Below are positions 53,785-61,625 of a stretch of DNA of 64,000 bases, one piece after another. The DNA comes from GCA-2720975 sp964469565. Its GTDB lineage: Bacteria > Planctomycetota > UBA1135 > GCA-002686595. A program made the position numbers and the translations under genes. The stretch is taken from contig CAYXZD010000011.1 in the NCBI GenBank assembly GCA_964469565.1, positions 69,766 to 133,765 on the forward strand, given 5' to 3'. Below the pieces are notes generated by a model, which had not been told where the DNA came from, did no database searches, and saw nothing but the letters and a program-made list of their open reading frames with translations. Position 1 is the stretch's first letter, and each line of letters starts with the position of its first letter.

Positions 53785-55152
53785 TCACTGGGGTGGGCAC
53801 TCGTTCCCCTCTGCGCCGGGGTTGTTGGCGGCGCCTCCCATTTCCCCTCCTGCGGGACCCTCAGCACCTGCTGTTCCATCGGGGTTGCCAGCGCCAAAGG
53901 CCCCGCCTGTGCCTGGGGTCCCTTGAGTGCCGGTCCCCTTGACTCCTGGGTCGCCCTGAGGCCCTTGGTGCCTGCCCCCCTGACCCCCCTTGCCAGCCTG
54001 CCCCCCGGATCCGTCACCGCCTCCCCCCCCCTGTCCACCATTTCCTCCGGGGCCCTGAGGGATCCCCATGACCTTGTAGGCGTCGCCGCCTTTGCCTCCT
54101 GTTCCTCCCGCGCCACCCGTGCCAGTGCCTCCCTTCCCGCCCTTCCCGCCCTTCCCCCCGGGCGCTTGGGGCTCACAGCAATGCTCGCCCGTGTAACCAT
54201 CTCCTGCGGCGGAGCCTGTGCCAGTCCCTCCCTTTCCGCCTGGTTTCCCATCCTTCCCTGCGGGACTTCCTGCAGTTCCATCGTCGCCGTCCACCCCGTC
54301 AGCTCCCGCCCCCCCGGTTCCAGCTGCGCCAGCATCGCCCGGCGGGCCTTGGGCTCCACATTCGACCACAGGCGGGTCCTGCCGGCTGTCTGCAGGCTCT
54401 GGGAGATTCACCTTCAAGGGCGTCTGAGTGCGAGAGGTGAGTTCCGACGTGAGGATCTCACCGACACCGCCTTCAAAGGGGACGACAATGATATTGCCGC
54501 CGTTGCCAGCGGCTCCTGCCGGCCCCACTCCGGGAAGGCTGCAGCCCCCTTGGGCTCCATCGCCGCCGTAGGCCTGCACTGAACCTTCGGTGCTGTTTCT
54601 GGTAAGGAAGCGGCCCTCGAACACGACGCTTCCTCCTATGGGTCCCTGCGCACACGGCCCGCTTGAACCAGAGTCTCCGGCAACAACCACGCCCGTGCCA
54701 TTGATGTACGTGTTTGGGGATGAGAGCAGTAACTTTGAACCCAGGCCGCCCACGGCGCCAACGTGGAACTCACTGCCTTGCCCGCCCAATGCGCGGCCTG
54801 TGCCCCCGAGAATCTTTCCCGTTATCTCGATCTCTCCTCCGCTACAAAGGTGCAGATTCGGTGCATTGAGTTCTGGTGCATCGAGATCTGACGCATCCGC
54901 CGCTTCCAACACTCCAACAACTAGAATCTTGTCTCTTGCAATCAGAAATACATCACCGACGACTCTGACGTTTGCTCCTTCAGGGATTACTATACGTGCC
55001 GCTTTGAGCGTTCCAGAAATGGCCATTCCATCTTCAAGAACCATTTCCGCCACCAGCAGCGGAGTCCCTAGCGTGTTCTTATCGCTTGACAGCAAGGGCA
55101 CTAGAAGGAGAGAGCTTAGAGCTAGTGAGCCAATCGTAAGGCGAGAGAGCAT
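53785..55152 (-). CDS. Exported glycine-rich, collagen-like protein
   Basis: 455 residues. The signal peptide (LTIGSLALSSLLLVPLLSS) is followed by a beta-rich N-terminal part, about residues 30-230, with many Val/Ile turns (RIVIPEGANVRVVGDVFL). The C-terminal 220 residues are glycine-dominated (GGKGGKGGKGGTGTGGAG, GGQGGGGGDGSGGQAGKG), with some Gly-Pro-Gln-Gly collagen-like steps. It looks like a structural surface protein. No enzyme motif is seen. The gene lies between the IS remnant and the carboxypeptidase-regulatory-like gene, within the more A/T-rich accessory segment. Confidence 0.65.
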   Translation of the reverse strand: MLSRLTIGSLALSSLLLVPLLSSDKNTLGTPLLVAEMVLEDGMAISGTLKAARIVIPEGANVRVVGDVFLIARDKILVVGVLEAADASDLDAPELNAPNLHLCSGGEIEITGKILGGTGRALGGQGSEFHVGAVGGLGSKLLLSSPNTYINGTGVVVAGDSGSSGPCAQGPIGGSVVFEGRFLTRNSTEGSVQAYGGDGAQGGCSLPGVGPAGAAGNGGNIIVVPFEGGVGEILTSELTSRTQTPLKVNLPEPADSRQDPPVVECGAQGPPGDAGAAGTGGAGADGVDGDDGTAGSPAGKDGKPGGKGGTGTGSAAGDGYTGEHCCEPQAPGGKGGKGGKGGTGTGGAGGTGGKGGDAYKVMGIPQGPGGNGGQGGGGGDGSGGQAGKGGQGGRHQGPQGDPGVKGTGTQGTPGTGGAFGAGNPDGTAGAEGPAGGEMGGAANNPGAEGNECPPQ

Positions 55153-55404
55153 ACGAGTCCTGTTTGTTTGAGAGTAGCGAGATCGTCAATCAATGAGTTT
55201 AAGCCTAATCCTTTTTGATGTGGTCTTCCAGTGAGTTTTCTATTAGCCCTTGTGCACCATACTGCGTCCTACAGGGGTGTCCTTTCAAACGCGACCAGGG
55301 CCTTTGAGAGTAGGGTTCATGAAAAGAAAGTAGGAGCACCTAGGGGTGCCAGGACGGCTACCGGGTTGGGTGAGGGGTGGTTCGGGAAACGGATCCAAGG
55401 ATTG

Positions 55405-56320
55405 TGCCATGACCCCGAAAAGTGGTCCAGTTCTTATGAGAGTCGGGTTAGTTGAGGTGTGAGGGCACTTGGTGGTGCCGGGAATACCCCCGGGCTGTGC
55501 GCCCGGAGACGGAGCGAAGCGGAGCCCTAAGGGCGCACAGCCCGTCGCGAATCCCGAGGGGGTCAGGTAGTCGAGGCTGCTGTGGGGCCGTTTCGTGTTG
55601 TACAGCCTGCGCCAAGTTTCCGCCAGGTAACGGATCTCGACCAAGCTCGGGAAGATCTCACCGCCCGCGGAGTTCGTCCCGCAAGCGACTGTTGAAAGAT
55701 TCGATGGTACCGTTTTCCCAAGGGGAGCCGGGTTCGATGAATAGGGTCTTGGTGCCGATGGATGCAAGCCACGACCGGGCGGCCTTGGCCACGAATTCAG
55801 GTCCGTTGTCCGAGCGCAGGTACTGCGGCGCGCCGCGTTCGACCATGACTCCGACGAGAAGCCCAATCAGGTCTTGGGCCGTGATGGAGCGCGCTGCGTG
55901 TAAGCACAGGCACTCGCGCGTGTACTCGTCCACGAGCGTTAGGATCTTGACCTGTCGGCCATCTTCCAATCGATCGAAGACGAAGTCGTAGGACCAGGCG
56001 TGATCCTTGCCCCCGTTCTTACGCTGGGCTTTGCGACGGATGCAGAATCTCCCCGAATCGCCGAGTCGACGCCGTTTCAGGCGCTTGCGCGGCACGCCCA
56101 TGCCCTCACGCCTCCACAAGCGCTGCACGCGCTTGTGGTTGATCGACCAACCCATCCGTAGCAATAGCTGGTGGATGCGGGAACCGCCGAAGCGCGGGTT
56201 GGAAGCAGACACTCGCCGCATGTCTGCCAAGAGACGAGCCTCCTGGGCCGGGCGCTCGACGAGCCCGCGCTGGGTGGATCAGTGTTGCCCGACCAGGCGG
56301 CATGCTGCATGTTCGCTCAT
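55405..56320 (-). pseudogene. IS3 orfB transposase (DDE integrase core), disrupted
   Basis: From the ATG at 56320 the reading frame (MSEHAACRLVGQH) hits a TGA at 56279-56281, exactly where the usual family sequence continues GQH-STQR. Beyond it the frame recovers: SNPRFGGSRIHQLLLRMGW, VDEYTRECLCL, RSDNGPEF and ENGTIESFNSRLRDEL are all standard integrase-core sequence with DDE residues. A one-base frameshift at about 55661-55668, next to a TGA at 55658-55660, separates this from the normal ending GEIF...YNTKRPHSSLDYLTP. The C-terminal part then runs through a strong hairpin and out of the element. It cannot make an active transposase. Confidence 0.75.
55491..55544. repeat. 14-bp perfect inverted repeat inside the IS element
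   Basis: CGGGCTGTGCGCCC (55491-55504) and GGGCGCACAGCCCG (55531-55544) are exact complements around a 26-base loop. Weaker pairing extends outward (CGGGA and TCCCG). It lies in the C-terminal coding region of the disrupted transposase. Confidence 0.8.
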
Positions 56321-56371
56321 GTCATGCCCATGCCTGACGTGGGTAGCAGCTTGCCGTTTACTCCCCCGGGC

Positions 56372-56640
56372 TCAAAAGTTTCCCTCCGCGATGTCCTTCA
56401 AGGCTCTGTTGTCCAGGGACAGGTCCGCCACGAGGCGCTTGAGCTTGGTGTTTTCGCGCTCAAGCTCCTTGAGCCGCTTCACTTCAGGATCCTTCATGCC
56501 GCCGTATTGGTTGCGCCAGCGGTGATAGGTCTGCTCGGAGGTTACCAGCCGCTAGGCGATCTCGGGCGGCGGCAAGCCGCCCGCATGCAGCACCTCTGCA
56601 TCGCGCGGCTTCTTCTGGGATCTGGTCGGGGGAATGTCGT
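56372..56640 (-). pseudogene. IS3 orfA (HTH protein), disrupted
   Basis: The 3' part reads TSEQTYHRWRNQYGGM, then KRLKELERENTKLKRLVADL and ALKDIAEGNF with a proper stop at 56372. This is the standard end of IS3-family orfA (helix-turn-helix plus leucine-rich helix). Before it, the frame is closed by a TAG (EIA-stop-RLV), and the 5' end is scrambled by at least one indel. Limits are approximate. Confidence 0.65.
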
Positions 56641-56786
56641 CGTCGTGTCAAAGCGCAGGTCCAGTTTGCCCTGTTCTAGGGCGGTTGGGCTCTCATAAGG
56701 ACTGGACTCGTTCTTGGGGGTCATGCCATCCGCAGGTTTGAGGTGAGTGGTGAGCTTGGTACTGGGTGGAGGGAGAAGCAACGAGG

Positions 56787-56820
56787 GGAGCCTGACGATG
56801 TATGTGTGACGCTGTATGTG
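56787..56820. repeat. Tandem 14-bp repeat (copy B), related to copy A at 49591
   Basis: TGACGATGTATGTG and TGACGCTGTATGTG follow each other (56793-56806, 56807-56820), preceded by GGAG-CC. Copy A near 49591 shares GGAGCCTGACG and TGACGCTGTATG. The base between them differs in both copies, so they are related, not identical. Confidence 0.75.
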
Positions 56821-56978
56821 GACAGGCCCTAGTCGCGTTTGAGGGGTATCCCACCAGTTCCACATCTGTCTGTGGGACAAGTGAACGGGGTCGGCTGTGG
56901 CGTGGTAGGCTAGGCTTGGGGTATCCCTCGCGTGCAGGTGGATCTCACAATTCTCCGGGGCCGAATGACAACCTTAAG

Positions 56979-57020
56979 GGGCGAACACGAGGTCGCGGCA
57001 ACCCCGCGACCTGTCCGCCC
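56979..57020. other. Two-stem inverted repeat, possible terminator or structured RNA
   Basis: GGGGCG (56979-56984) pairs with CGCCCC (57015-57020). AGGTCGCGG (56990-56998) pairs with CCGCGACCT (57004-57012). The inner stem is perfect, with a 5-base loop. It lies about 290 bases before the transpeptidase start, with no T tract. Confidence 0.5.
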
Positions 57021-57310
57021 CACCTGGACCCTAGAGGTTCCGGGTAGTTGAGAGCACGGCACGCTGGGGACCCCAACCCGCCCCTTCCATGGCCGGGTCG
57101 CCAGGCTGCCTAGGTGCCGTAGGGGGATCCGCCCCGATCCGGTGCAGCTCATACTGGCCGCGTGTCCTTCAACAAGCCCGGTATTTCAACAATAACTTGG
57201 AACTGTAGCTTGGATTCTGGGGTGGCCTCTGCGCTATCCTGCCCCCTGCCTTCCCGCCAGTGCGAGTGGGTTCGCATCGCGAAGGAGGGCTCAACAAGGA
57301 CAGGAACACT

Positions 57311-58822
57311 ATGAGGGGTATCGTGCTTCTCGCCCTCGGGGGCGGTTTGATTTGGGCTGGCGTGAGCTACAAGGCGAGCGACGGTCATGCCATCGATTCG
57401 CAAGAAGGCTCTGTGGTGCTGGAGACACCTGGGAGTGGGGACGGGCAGAGTCCGATGCTTGATTCAGGGCTCGATCCAGGGTTCGATTCAGGGTTCGATT
57501 CAGGGAGGGATGCCCGAGAGGCTCCCCTCGAGAATGTGGGTGATGCACAGACCGGCGGAGCCCCCAGCCAAGGAACTCAGCAGGTGAGCGTTGCAGGCCC
57601 GGGGGGGGATCGTGTGGACACCCGGCCCGCAGGTGGTTTGCGCGAGGAGGGGAGCGAAGTGAATGCGAGTTTCGACTCCGCATCCGCCGGGCGAGACCAG
57701 GGTGAGTCGACTGATCTCCACAGGCGTTCCCAAGCGGAGCCTCCCGCACGGCCCAAGACTTCACTTGCCTCGGCCAGCAGCTCACTTGTCCTAGGGTTGA
57801 CCCTGTTCGAGGCTTGGGTAAGCGGTGACCCTACCGCACTGGAAAACCTATTGAATCATGAGAGCCATCCGCCCAGCCCGCAGAACCACGATCTGGCCGT
57901 GGCTTTTTGGGAGGCGTTGACGGCCGAGGGTGCCGCCGCGGGTGTTCCGTCCCAAGGTCTTGAGCTGCGACCCATCCACAGGGCACTTCTAAATGCCGTG
58001 CCCTCTGTGCTCGCGGGCAAACCTGTTCCGGGTGTCGACGTGTCCCGCGACCCCATGGCGCGCTCCATGCGCATGGCGCTGTTGATGGAGTCCATGGAGC
58101 AGGCTGCGCTGATGGGCCATCCTCCCGCCGTTGCGAGCAGTGCGTCAGAACTCTTGCAGTTGGAGGTCAATGCTCCCTGGGCTCCCCATCGAGAACTACT
58201 CCAGTCTTGGATGGCCAGCTTGAACGCCGCTCAGGAACAGCATCGGCTGCACCCGGAGGGCGACTGGCCCCACCTGCCCTACATGGTGGAGTCCGGTGAT
58301 CACCTCGTCGGTATTCGCAAGAAGTTCTTGCGCGAGTATCCACAGATGCGCTTATGCGTGGGGCTCATCCGCTGGGTGAATGCGGTCGGCAAGCACATTC
58401 AGCCCGACCAGACCCTGCGGATTCCCACGGACACTCCCAATGTGCAAGTCTACCTCGATGCTCGCGTACTCTTGTATCGCCACGGAGAAGAGGTCGTGCG
58501 TGCCTGGGAAATCGGCATTGGGAAGATAGGCCACGACACGCCGGTGGGTGAGTTTGTCGTGGGTGAAAAGCTGGTGGACCCCAGTTGGATGCGAGTGGGC
58601 GAACAGGATGTTCCATTCGGCGATCCGGCCAACCCCCTCGGCACCCGCTGGATTGCCTGGAATCAGGGTGGCAAGAACTCGTCCTTTGGGATGCACGGTA
58701 CTTGGGAACCTGAAGGTGTCGGCGATCGCGTCAGTCAAGGCTGTGTGCGCATGCGCAACCCAGACGTGGAAGAGCTGTTCGAATTGCTTCCCAGTGGTTC
58801 CACCGTGCGAGTGCATCCCTAG
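57311..58822 (+). CDS. L,D-transpeptidase (YkuD) with LysM-like segment
   Basis: 503 residues with an N-terminal hydrophobic signal-anchor (GIVLLALGGGLIWAG). Residues about 45-70 are a Ser-Gly-Asp low-complexity stretch made from four 12-bp tandem repeats. A LysM-like peptidoglycan-binding segment lies near 330-375 (YMVESGDHLVGIRKKF ... IQPDQTLRIP). The C-terminal YkuD catalytic domain, about residues 385-503, ends in the motif HGT...VSQGCVRM, with the nucleophilic Cys near 477. It would cross-link peptidoglycan or attach proteins to it, in the periplasm. The ATG at 57311 follows AGGA; the longer open frame gives a hydrophilic prefix and no signal. Confidence 0.92.
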   Translation: MRGIVLLALGGGLIWAGVSYKASDGHAIDSQEGSVVLETPGSGDGQSPMLDSGLDPGFDSGFDSGRDAREAPLENVGDAQTGGAPSQGTQQVSVAGPGGDRVDTRPAGGLREEGSEVNASFDSASAGRDQGESTDLHRRSQAEPPARPKTSLASASSSLVLGLTLFEAWVSGDPTALENLLNHESHPPSPQNHDLAVAFWEALTAEGAAAGVPSQGLELRPIHRALLNAVPSVLAGKPVPGVDVSRDPMARSMRMALLMESMEQAALMGHPPAVASSASELLQLEVNAPWAPHRELLQSWMASLNAAQEQHRLHPEGDWPHLPYMVESGDHLVGIRKKFLREYPQMRLCVGLIRWVNAVGKHIQPDQTLRIPTDTPNVQVYLDARVLLYRHGEEVVRAWEIGIGKIGHDTPVGEFVVGEKLVDPSWMRVGEQDVPFGDPANPLGTRWIAWNQGGKNSSFGMHGTWEPEGVGDRVSQGCVRMRNPDVEELFELLPSGSTVRVHP

Positions 58823-58981
58823 GAGTTCAGGGGGGATGGCCCCCGGGTTCGAGGATGGCTTCCCGGTGGGGGGGGCCGGGCCGTGGTGACTGTTGCAGCC
58901 CCCTTCGTTCCGACCCATCAGGGTTGAGACCCGAGGGGCTGGGGGACGGGGGGCTGGGGGACGGGGTATACTGAGTGGGCC

Positions 58982-59707
58982 ATGCCCGCTCGCTTCCTTT
59001 GGCGCAACGCAAGAACCCGGTGGCTCGATCAGAGGGCAGAGTTGAATGTCCTGACTGCAGCCCTCGGTCCAGATGATGTGGCCATTGATGTTGGAGCCAA
59101 CAAGGGTGGATACATAGGGACGTTGTGTTGGGGAGGCCGTAGGGTGATTGCACTTGAGCCCCAGGCCGAACTGGCGGCGTATCTGCGGGTGATGGCGCGC
59201 CTGTTTCGCCTGCGGGGCCTTAAGGTCCTAGAAGTCGCCGCTAGTGTGCGCCGTGGAAGCTCTTACCTTTGGGTTCCAGGGGAGTCGGGCAACTCGCCCC
59301 TTGCGAGCCTCATGAAGTCGGCACTCCCCGCCGGAAAGCACCGCATGGTTTCCGTTCCGACCCTGCCTTTGGACGATTTGATCCAGCCTTCAATGGGGCG
59401 CATCGGTGCAATCAAGATCGATGTGGAGGGCCACGAGTCTGCCGTGCTCGCTGGGGCCACGCGAATCCTCAAGGAGCATCGGCCAGCGATTGTCTGTGAA
59501 TGCGAGCAGCGGCACCTCAATGAGGGCACGGTGAGTGACCTTCTCCACTGGATGCGGGGGCGCAGCTATGACTCGTGGTTTGTTCACAGGGGGAAGCTGC
59601 GCGCCAGTGGTGAATTCAATCCCCCCATTCACCAGCAGTTCCGCCGCGACCCTCATCGTCCGGGCAAGGACTATGTCAGCAACTTCGTGTTTCTACCGTC
59701 CACGTAG
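58982..59707 (+). CDS. FkbM-family methyltransferase
   Basis: 241 residues with an S-adenosylmethionine-binding fold. DVAIDVGANKGGYIGTL is motif I, VIALEPQ is motif II, and the C-terminal core GAIKIDVEGHE is the FkbM hallmark. Members methylate sugar or polyketide hydroxyls, often in glycan or LPS modification. The substrate here is unknown. It starts 160 bases after the L,D-transpeptidase. It is convergent with the sulfatase-fold lipoprotein gene, leaving 119 bases in which CCCC-GTCTGTGT-GGGG could form a hairpin. Confidence 0.88.
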   Translation: MPARFLWRNARTRWLDQRAELNVLTAALGPDDVAIDVGANKGGYIGTLCWGGRRVIALEPQAELAAYLRVMARLFRLRGLKVLEVAASVRRGSSYLWVPGESGNSPLASLMKSALPAGKHRMVSVPTLPLDDLIQPSMGRIGAIKIDVEGHESAVLAGATRILKEHRPAIVCECEQRHLNEGTVSDLLHWMRGRSYDSWFVHRGKLRASGEFNPPIHQQFRRDPHRPGKDYVSNFVFLPST

Positions 59708-59826
59708 GGCATGCCCAGTGTGCCCCGTCTGTGTGGGGTAGGGGCGGACTCGGGTAGAGAATGGTCACTTGCCCTTGGGTGGATCCAAACAGGGGGACAT
59801 GATCGGCATGGCGAGAGGGTGCCGAT

Positions 59827-61146
59827 TCAGCGTGAATAGCCAAGGGCCTTGAGATCTTCGAGCACTTGAGTGGGCAAGGCTGAATCGTCGCCGGCCTCGC
59901 GGCTCGCGGCACTCAAGTCCCTGATCCTCTCCAGAATCTTGATCTTCATCTGAGCGGCGCGATCAGGATGGGCCGCCGCCAGATTCTCGGCTTCAAAGGG
60001 ATCCCGTTCGAGGTCGTAGAGTTCCCCGGGCCCGTCGGTGAGGTGGTAGTACTTCCAACGGTCGCCCCGAAGTGAATACTTCTTGCCCTGGCCCCAGCGC
60101 CTGTCGCGATCCACTCGCTGGGCAAAGACGAATTCGCGCTGCGGGGAGTTGCCGAGGAGGTTGCTCCCCCTCAACTGCTTTCTTTCTCGATCGAGGAGGG
60201 GAAGGTCCAGGGTCTCGACGAGGGTCGGCAAGACATCGACTAGGGTGGCGAGGCGCCCCAGTCGGGCCCCCCCTTGCGCACCCGCAGGCAGTTTCAGAAT
60301 GAGGGGGACGTGCAGGTCCTCCTCAAAGATCGGGCCGTGGTCCATCCAACCGTGTTGACCTAGGCCTTCTCCGTGGTCGGAGGTGAACACGATGGTGCTT
60401 GCATCGTAGCGCCCGCTTTCTCGCAAGTGGGCCAAGAGCCGATTGAGCTGATCGTCAAGGAAGCGGATTGAACCGTCGTAGTGATTGTTGTTTTCCACCA
60501 CGTTGTCTGTGACCTTGACTCCACGATCCTTCAGGAACCTGCGTAGTCCCTTGTGCCCGGTAAACACGTCCCGATAAGGCGCAGGGGGAGCATAGGGTTG
60601 GTGGGGATCGAAGTAGTGAACCCATAGAAACAGAGGCCCTGGGTCCGCACTCTCTAGCCAAGTGAGGGCTCGGTCGGTGGTAGCCTGTGCCGTGCGGAGC
60701 AACCGGTCCGGCTCGTCGAAAGTCTCGAACCCGACCGCAATGCCCGAATGGGTTTTGAGGGGAGTACAGCTGACAAATGCAGCCGTCTGGTATCCCATTC
60801 GTGAAAACATCTGTGAGGCCGTGTGCAACTCATCCGAGGTCTGGAGGCTAGTCTTCAGATGCAGGTAGTTTCCCAATACTCCATGCTCTAGGGGTTGGAG
60901 TGATGTCATGAGGGAAATATGGCTGGGCAGTGTGGTGGACATGGGTGCGAAGGCCCGCTCAAACAACACCCCTTCCCCGGCGAGTGCATCGATACACGGC
61001 GAAGTATCCCGGAAGTAGCCATAGCACCCCAAGTGGTCCGCCCGCAGGGTGTCCACTGTCACCATGACGACACTGCCTTGCTGGGGAGGCTGGGAGCATG
61101 CCCCTACGAGTCCCACCCAGAGTATGTCAGTCCATCGCCAACTCAT
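59827..61146 (-). CDS. Sulfatase-fold lipoprotein lacking the formylglycine site
   Basis: 439 residues with an N-terminal lipobox (VGLVGACS). The alkaline phosphatase/sulfatase fold follows: MVTVDTLRADHLGCYGY with metal Asp residues, FTSDHGEGLGQHGW with DH, and WVHYFDPHQPY. At the position where sulfatases carry a Cys or Ser for conversion to formylglycine (C/S-x-P-x-R) the sequence is STTLPSH, with Thr before L-P. By family knowledge this argues against a classical sulfatase; a phosphatase-like or phosphotransferase role is possible. The ATG at 61146 is chosen since the longer frame start (61269) adds no signal peptide. It stands alone, leftward. Confidence 0.75.
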   Translation of the reverse strand: MSWRWTDILWVGLVGACSQPPQQGSVVMVTVDTLRADHLGCYGYFRDTSPCIDALAGEGVLFERAFAPMSTTLPSHISLMTSLQPLEHGVLGNYLHLKTSLQTSDELHTASQMFSRMGYQTAAFVSCTPLKTHSGIAVGFETFDEPDRLLRTAQATTDRALTWLESADPGPLFLWVHYFDPHQPYAPPAPYRDVFTGHKGLRRFLKDRGVKVTDNVVENNNHYDGSIRFLDDQLNRLLAHLRESGRYDASTIVFTSDHGEGLGQHGWMDHGPIFEEDLHVPLILKLPAGAQGGARLGRLATLVDVLPTLVETLDLPLLDRERKQLRGSNLLGNSPQREFVFAQRVDRDRRWGQGKKYSLRGDRWKYYHLTDGPGELYDLERDPFEAENLAAAHPDRAAQMKIKILERIRDLSAASREAGDDSALPTQVLEDLKALGYSR

Positions 61147-61352
61147 GGCACGAGTGTACGAACCCGTCCGACCGTGGACCAAGGTCCTGGGTGCAGCAAA
61201 CGCCGAGAGGAAGCTCTGGGCGGGGCACAAGTCGATCGAGGGAGAGGTGCGCCAGGGGATGATTGGCATCCAAGTTGATCAAGAGACTTCTAACCGAGTC
61301 TTGGGTGAACTGGAGTGGATGTGCCCTCGCACTCGATCCAGACCGCAATCTC

Positions 61353-61592
61353 ATGCAGCCAGTGGAGCCGGACTTCAAGGACGATCCATGTGCGGGCGGC
61401 CGGGAGCTCGTCTGGGTTGAGCCGGAGTCCTTTGATGACCGGGGTGGTTGGGGAGTGGATCAACAGGTGATGGACCTGCGGCACGATGGGGGAGGTCGCC
61501 GCGCGGGCGGGTCACTGTGCATCTGGCATAGTGTGACTCCCCGAGATGTCTATCGTGAGCATCTCGGGGAATTGAAAGACCTGCTGGGTTAG
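61353..61592 (+). pseudogene. Short reading frame resembling the start of a planctomycete FAD-dependent oxidoreductase
   Basis: The frame open from 61263 to 61592 contains VWVEPESFDDRGGWGVDQQ. I recognise this as the N-terminal pattern of planctomycete FAD-dependent oxidoreductases (E-x-E-S-F-x-x-x-G-G-W-x-x-D-Q-Q). The rest of such a protein, including its MGSPYLLAHG continuation, is missing, and the frame ends within 50 codons. It is probably the remnant of a deleted gene. The similarity is from memory and short, so confidence is low. Confidence 0.3.
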
Positions 61593-61625
61593 GCGATTCC
61601 CACCAAGGATCGTTTGACCCGGGGA

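Larger units (their letters stand above)
55405..56728 (-). mobile_element. Decayed IS3-family insertion sequence
   Basis: A 1.32-kb element reading leftward. Its ends are an imperfect inverted repeat of about 35 bases: one end reads TGCCATGACCCCGAAAAGTG and the other, reversed, TGGCATGACCCCCAAGAACG. Both continue into a shared TTATGAGAG. Inside lie remnants of orfA and orfB, with a DDE core in orfB. There is no matching target duplication (ATTG on the left, TCCG on the right), which suggests an old insertion. At least one frameshift and two stop codons disable it. Confidence 0.8.
56729..57310. other. 582-base non-coding region before the L,D-transpeptidase
   Basis: It contains the tandem repeat copy B and a two-stem inverted repeat at 56979-57020. 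GGGGCG/CGCCCC form the outer stem. AGGTCGCGG/CCGCGACCT form a perfect 9-bp inner stem with a 5-base loop. No ORF of family type, tRNA, RNase P, tmRNA or SRP motif is seen. Confidence 0.5.
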
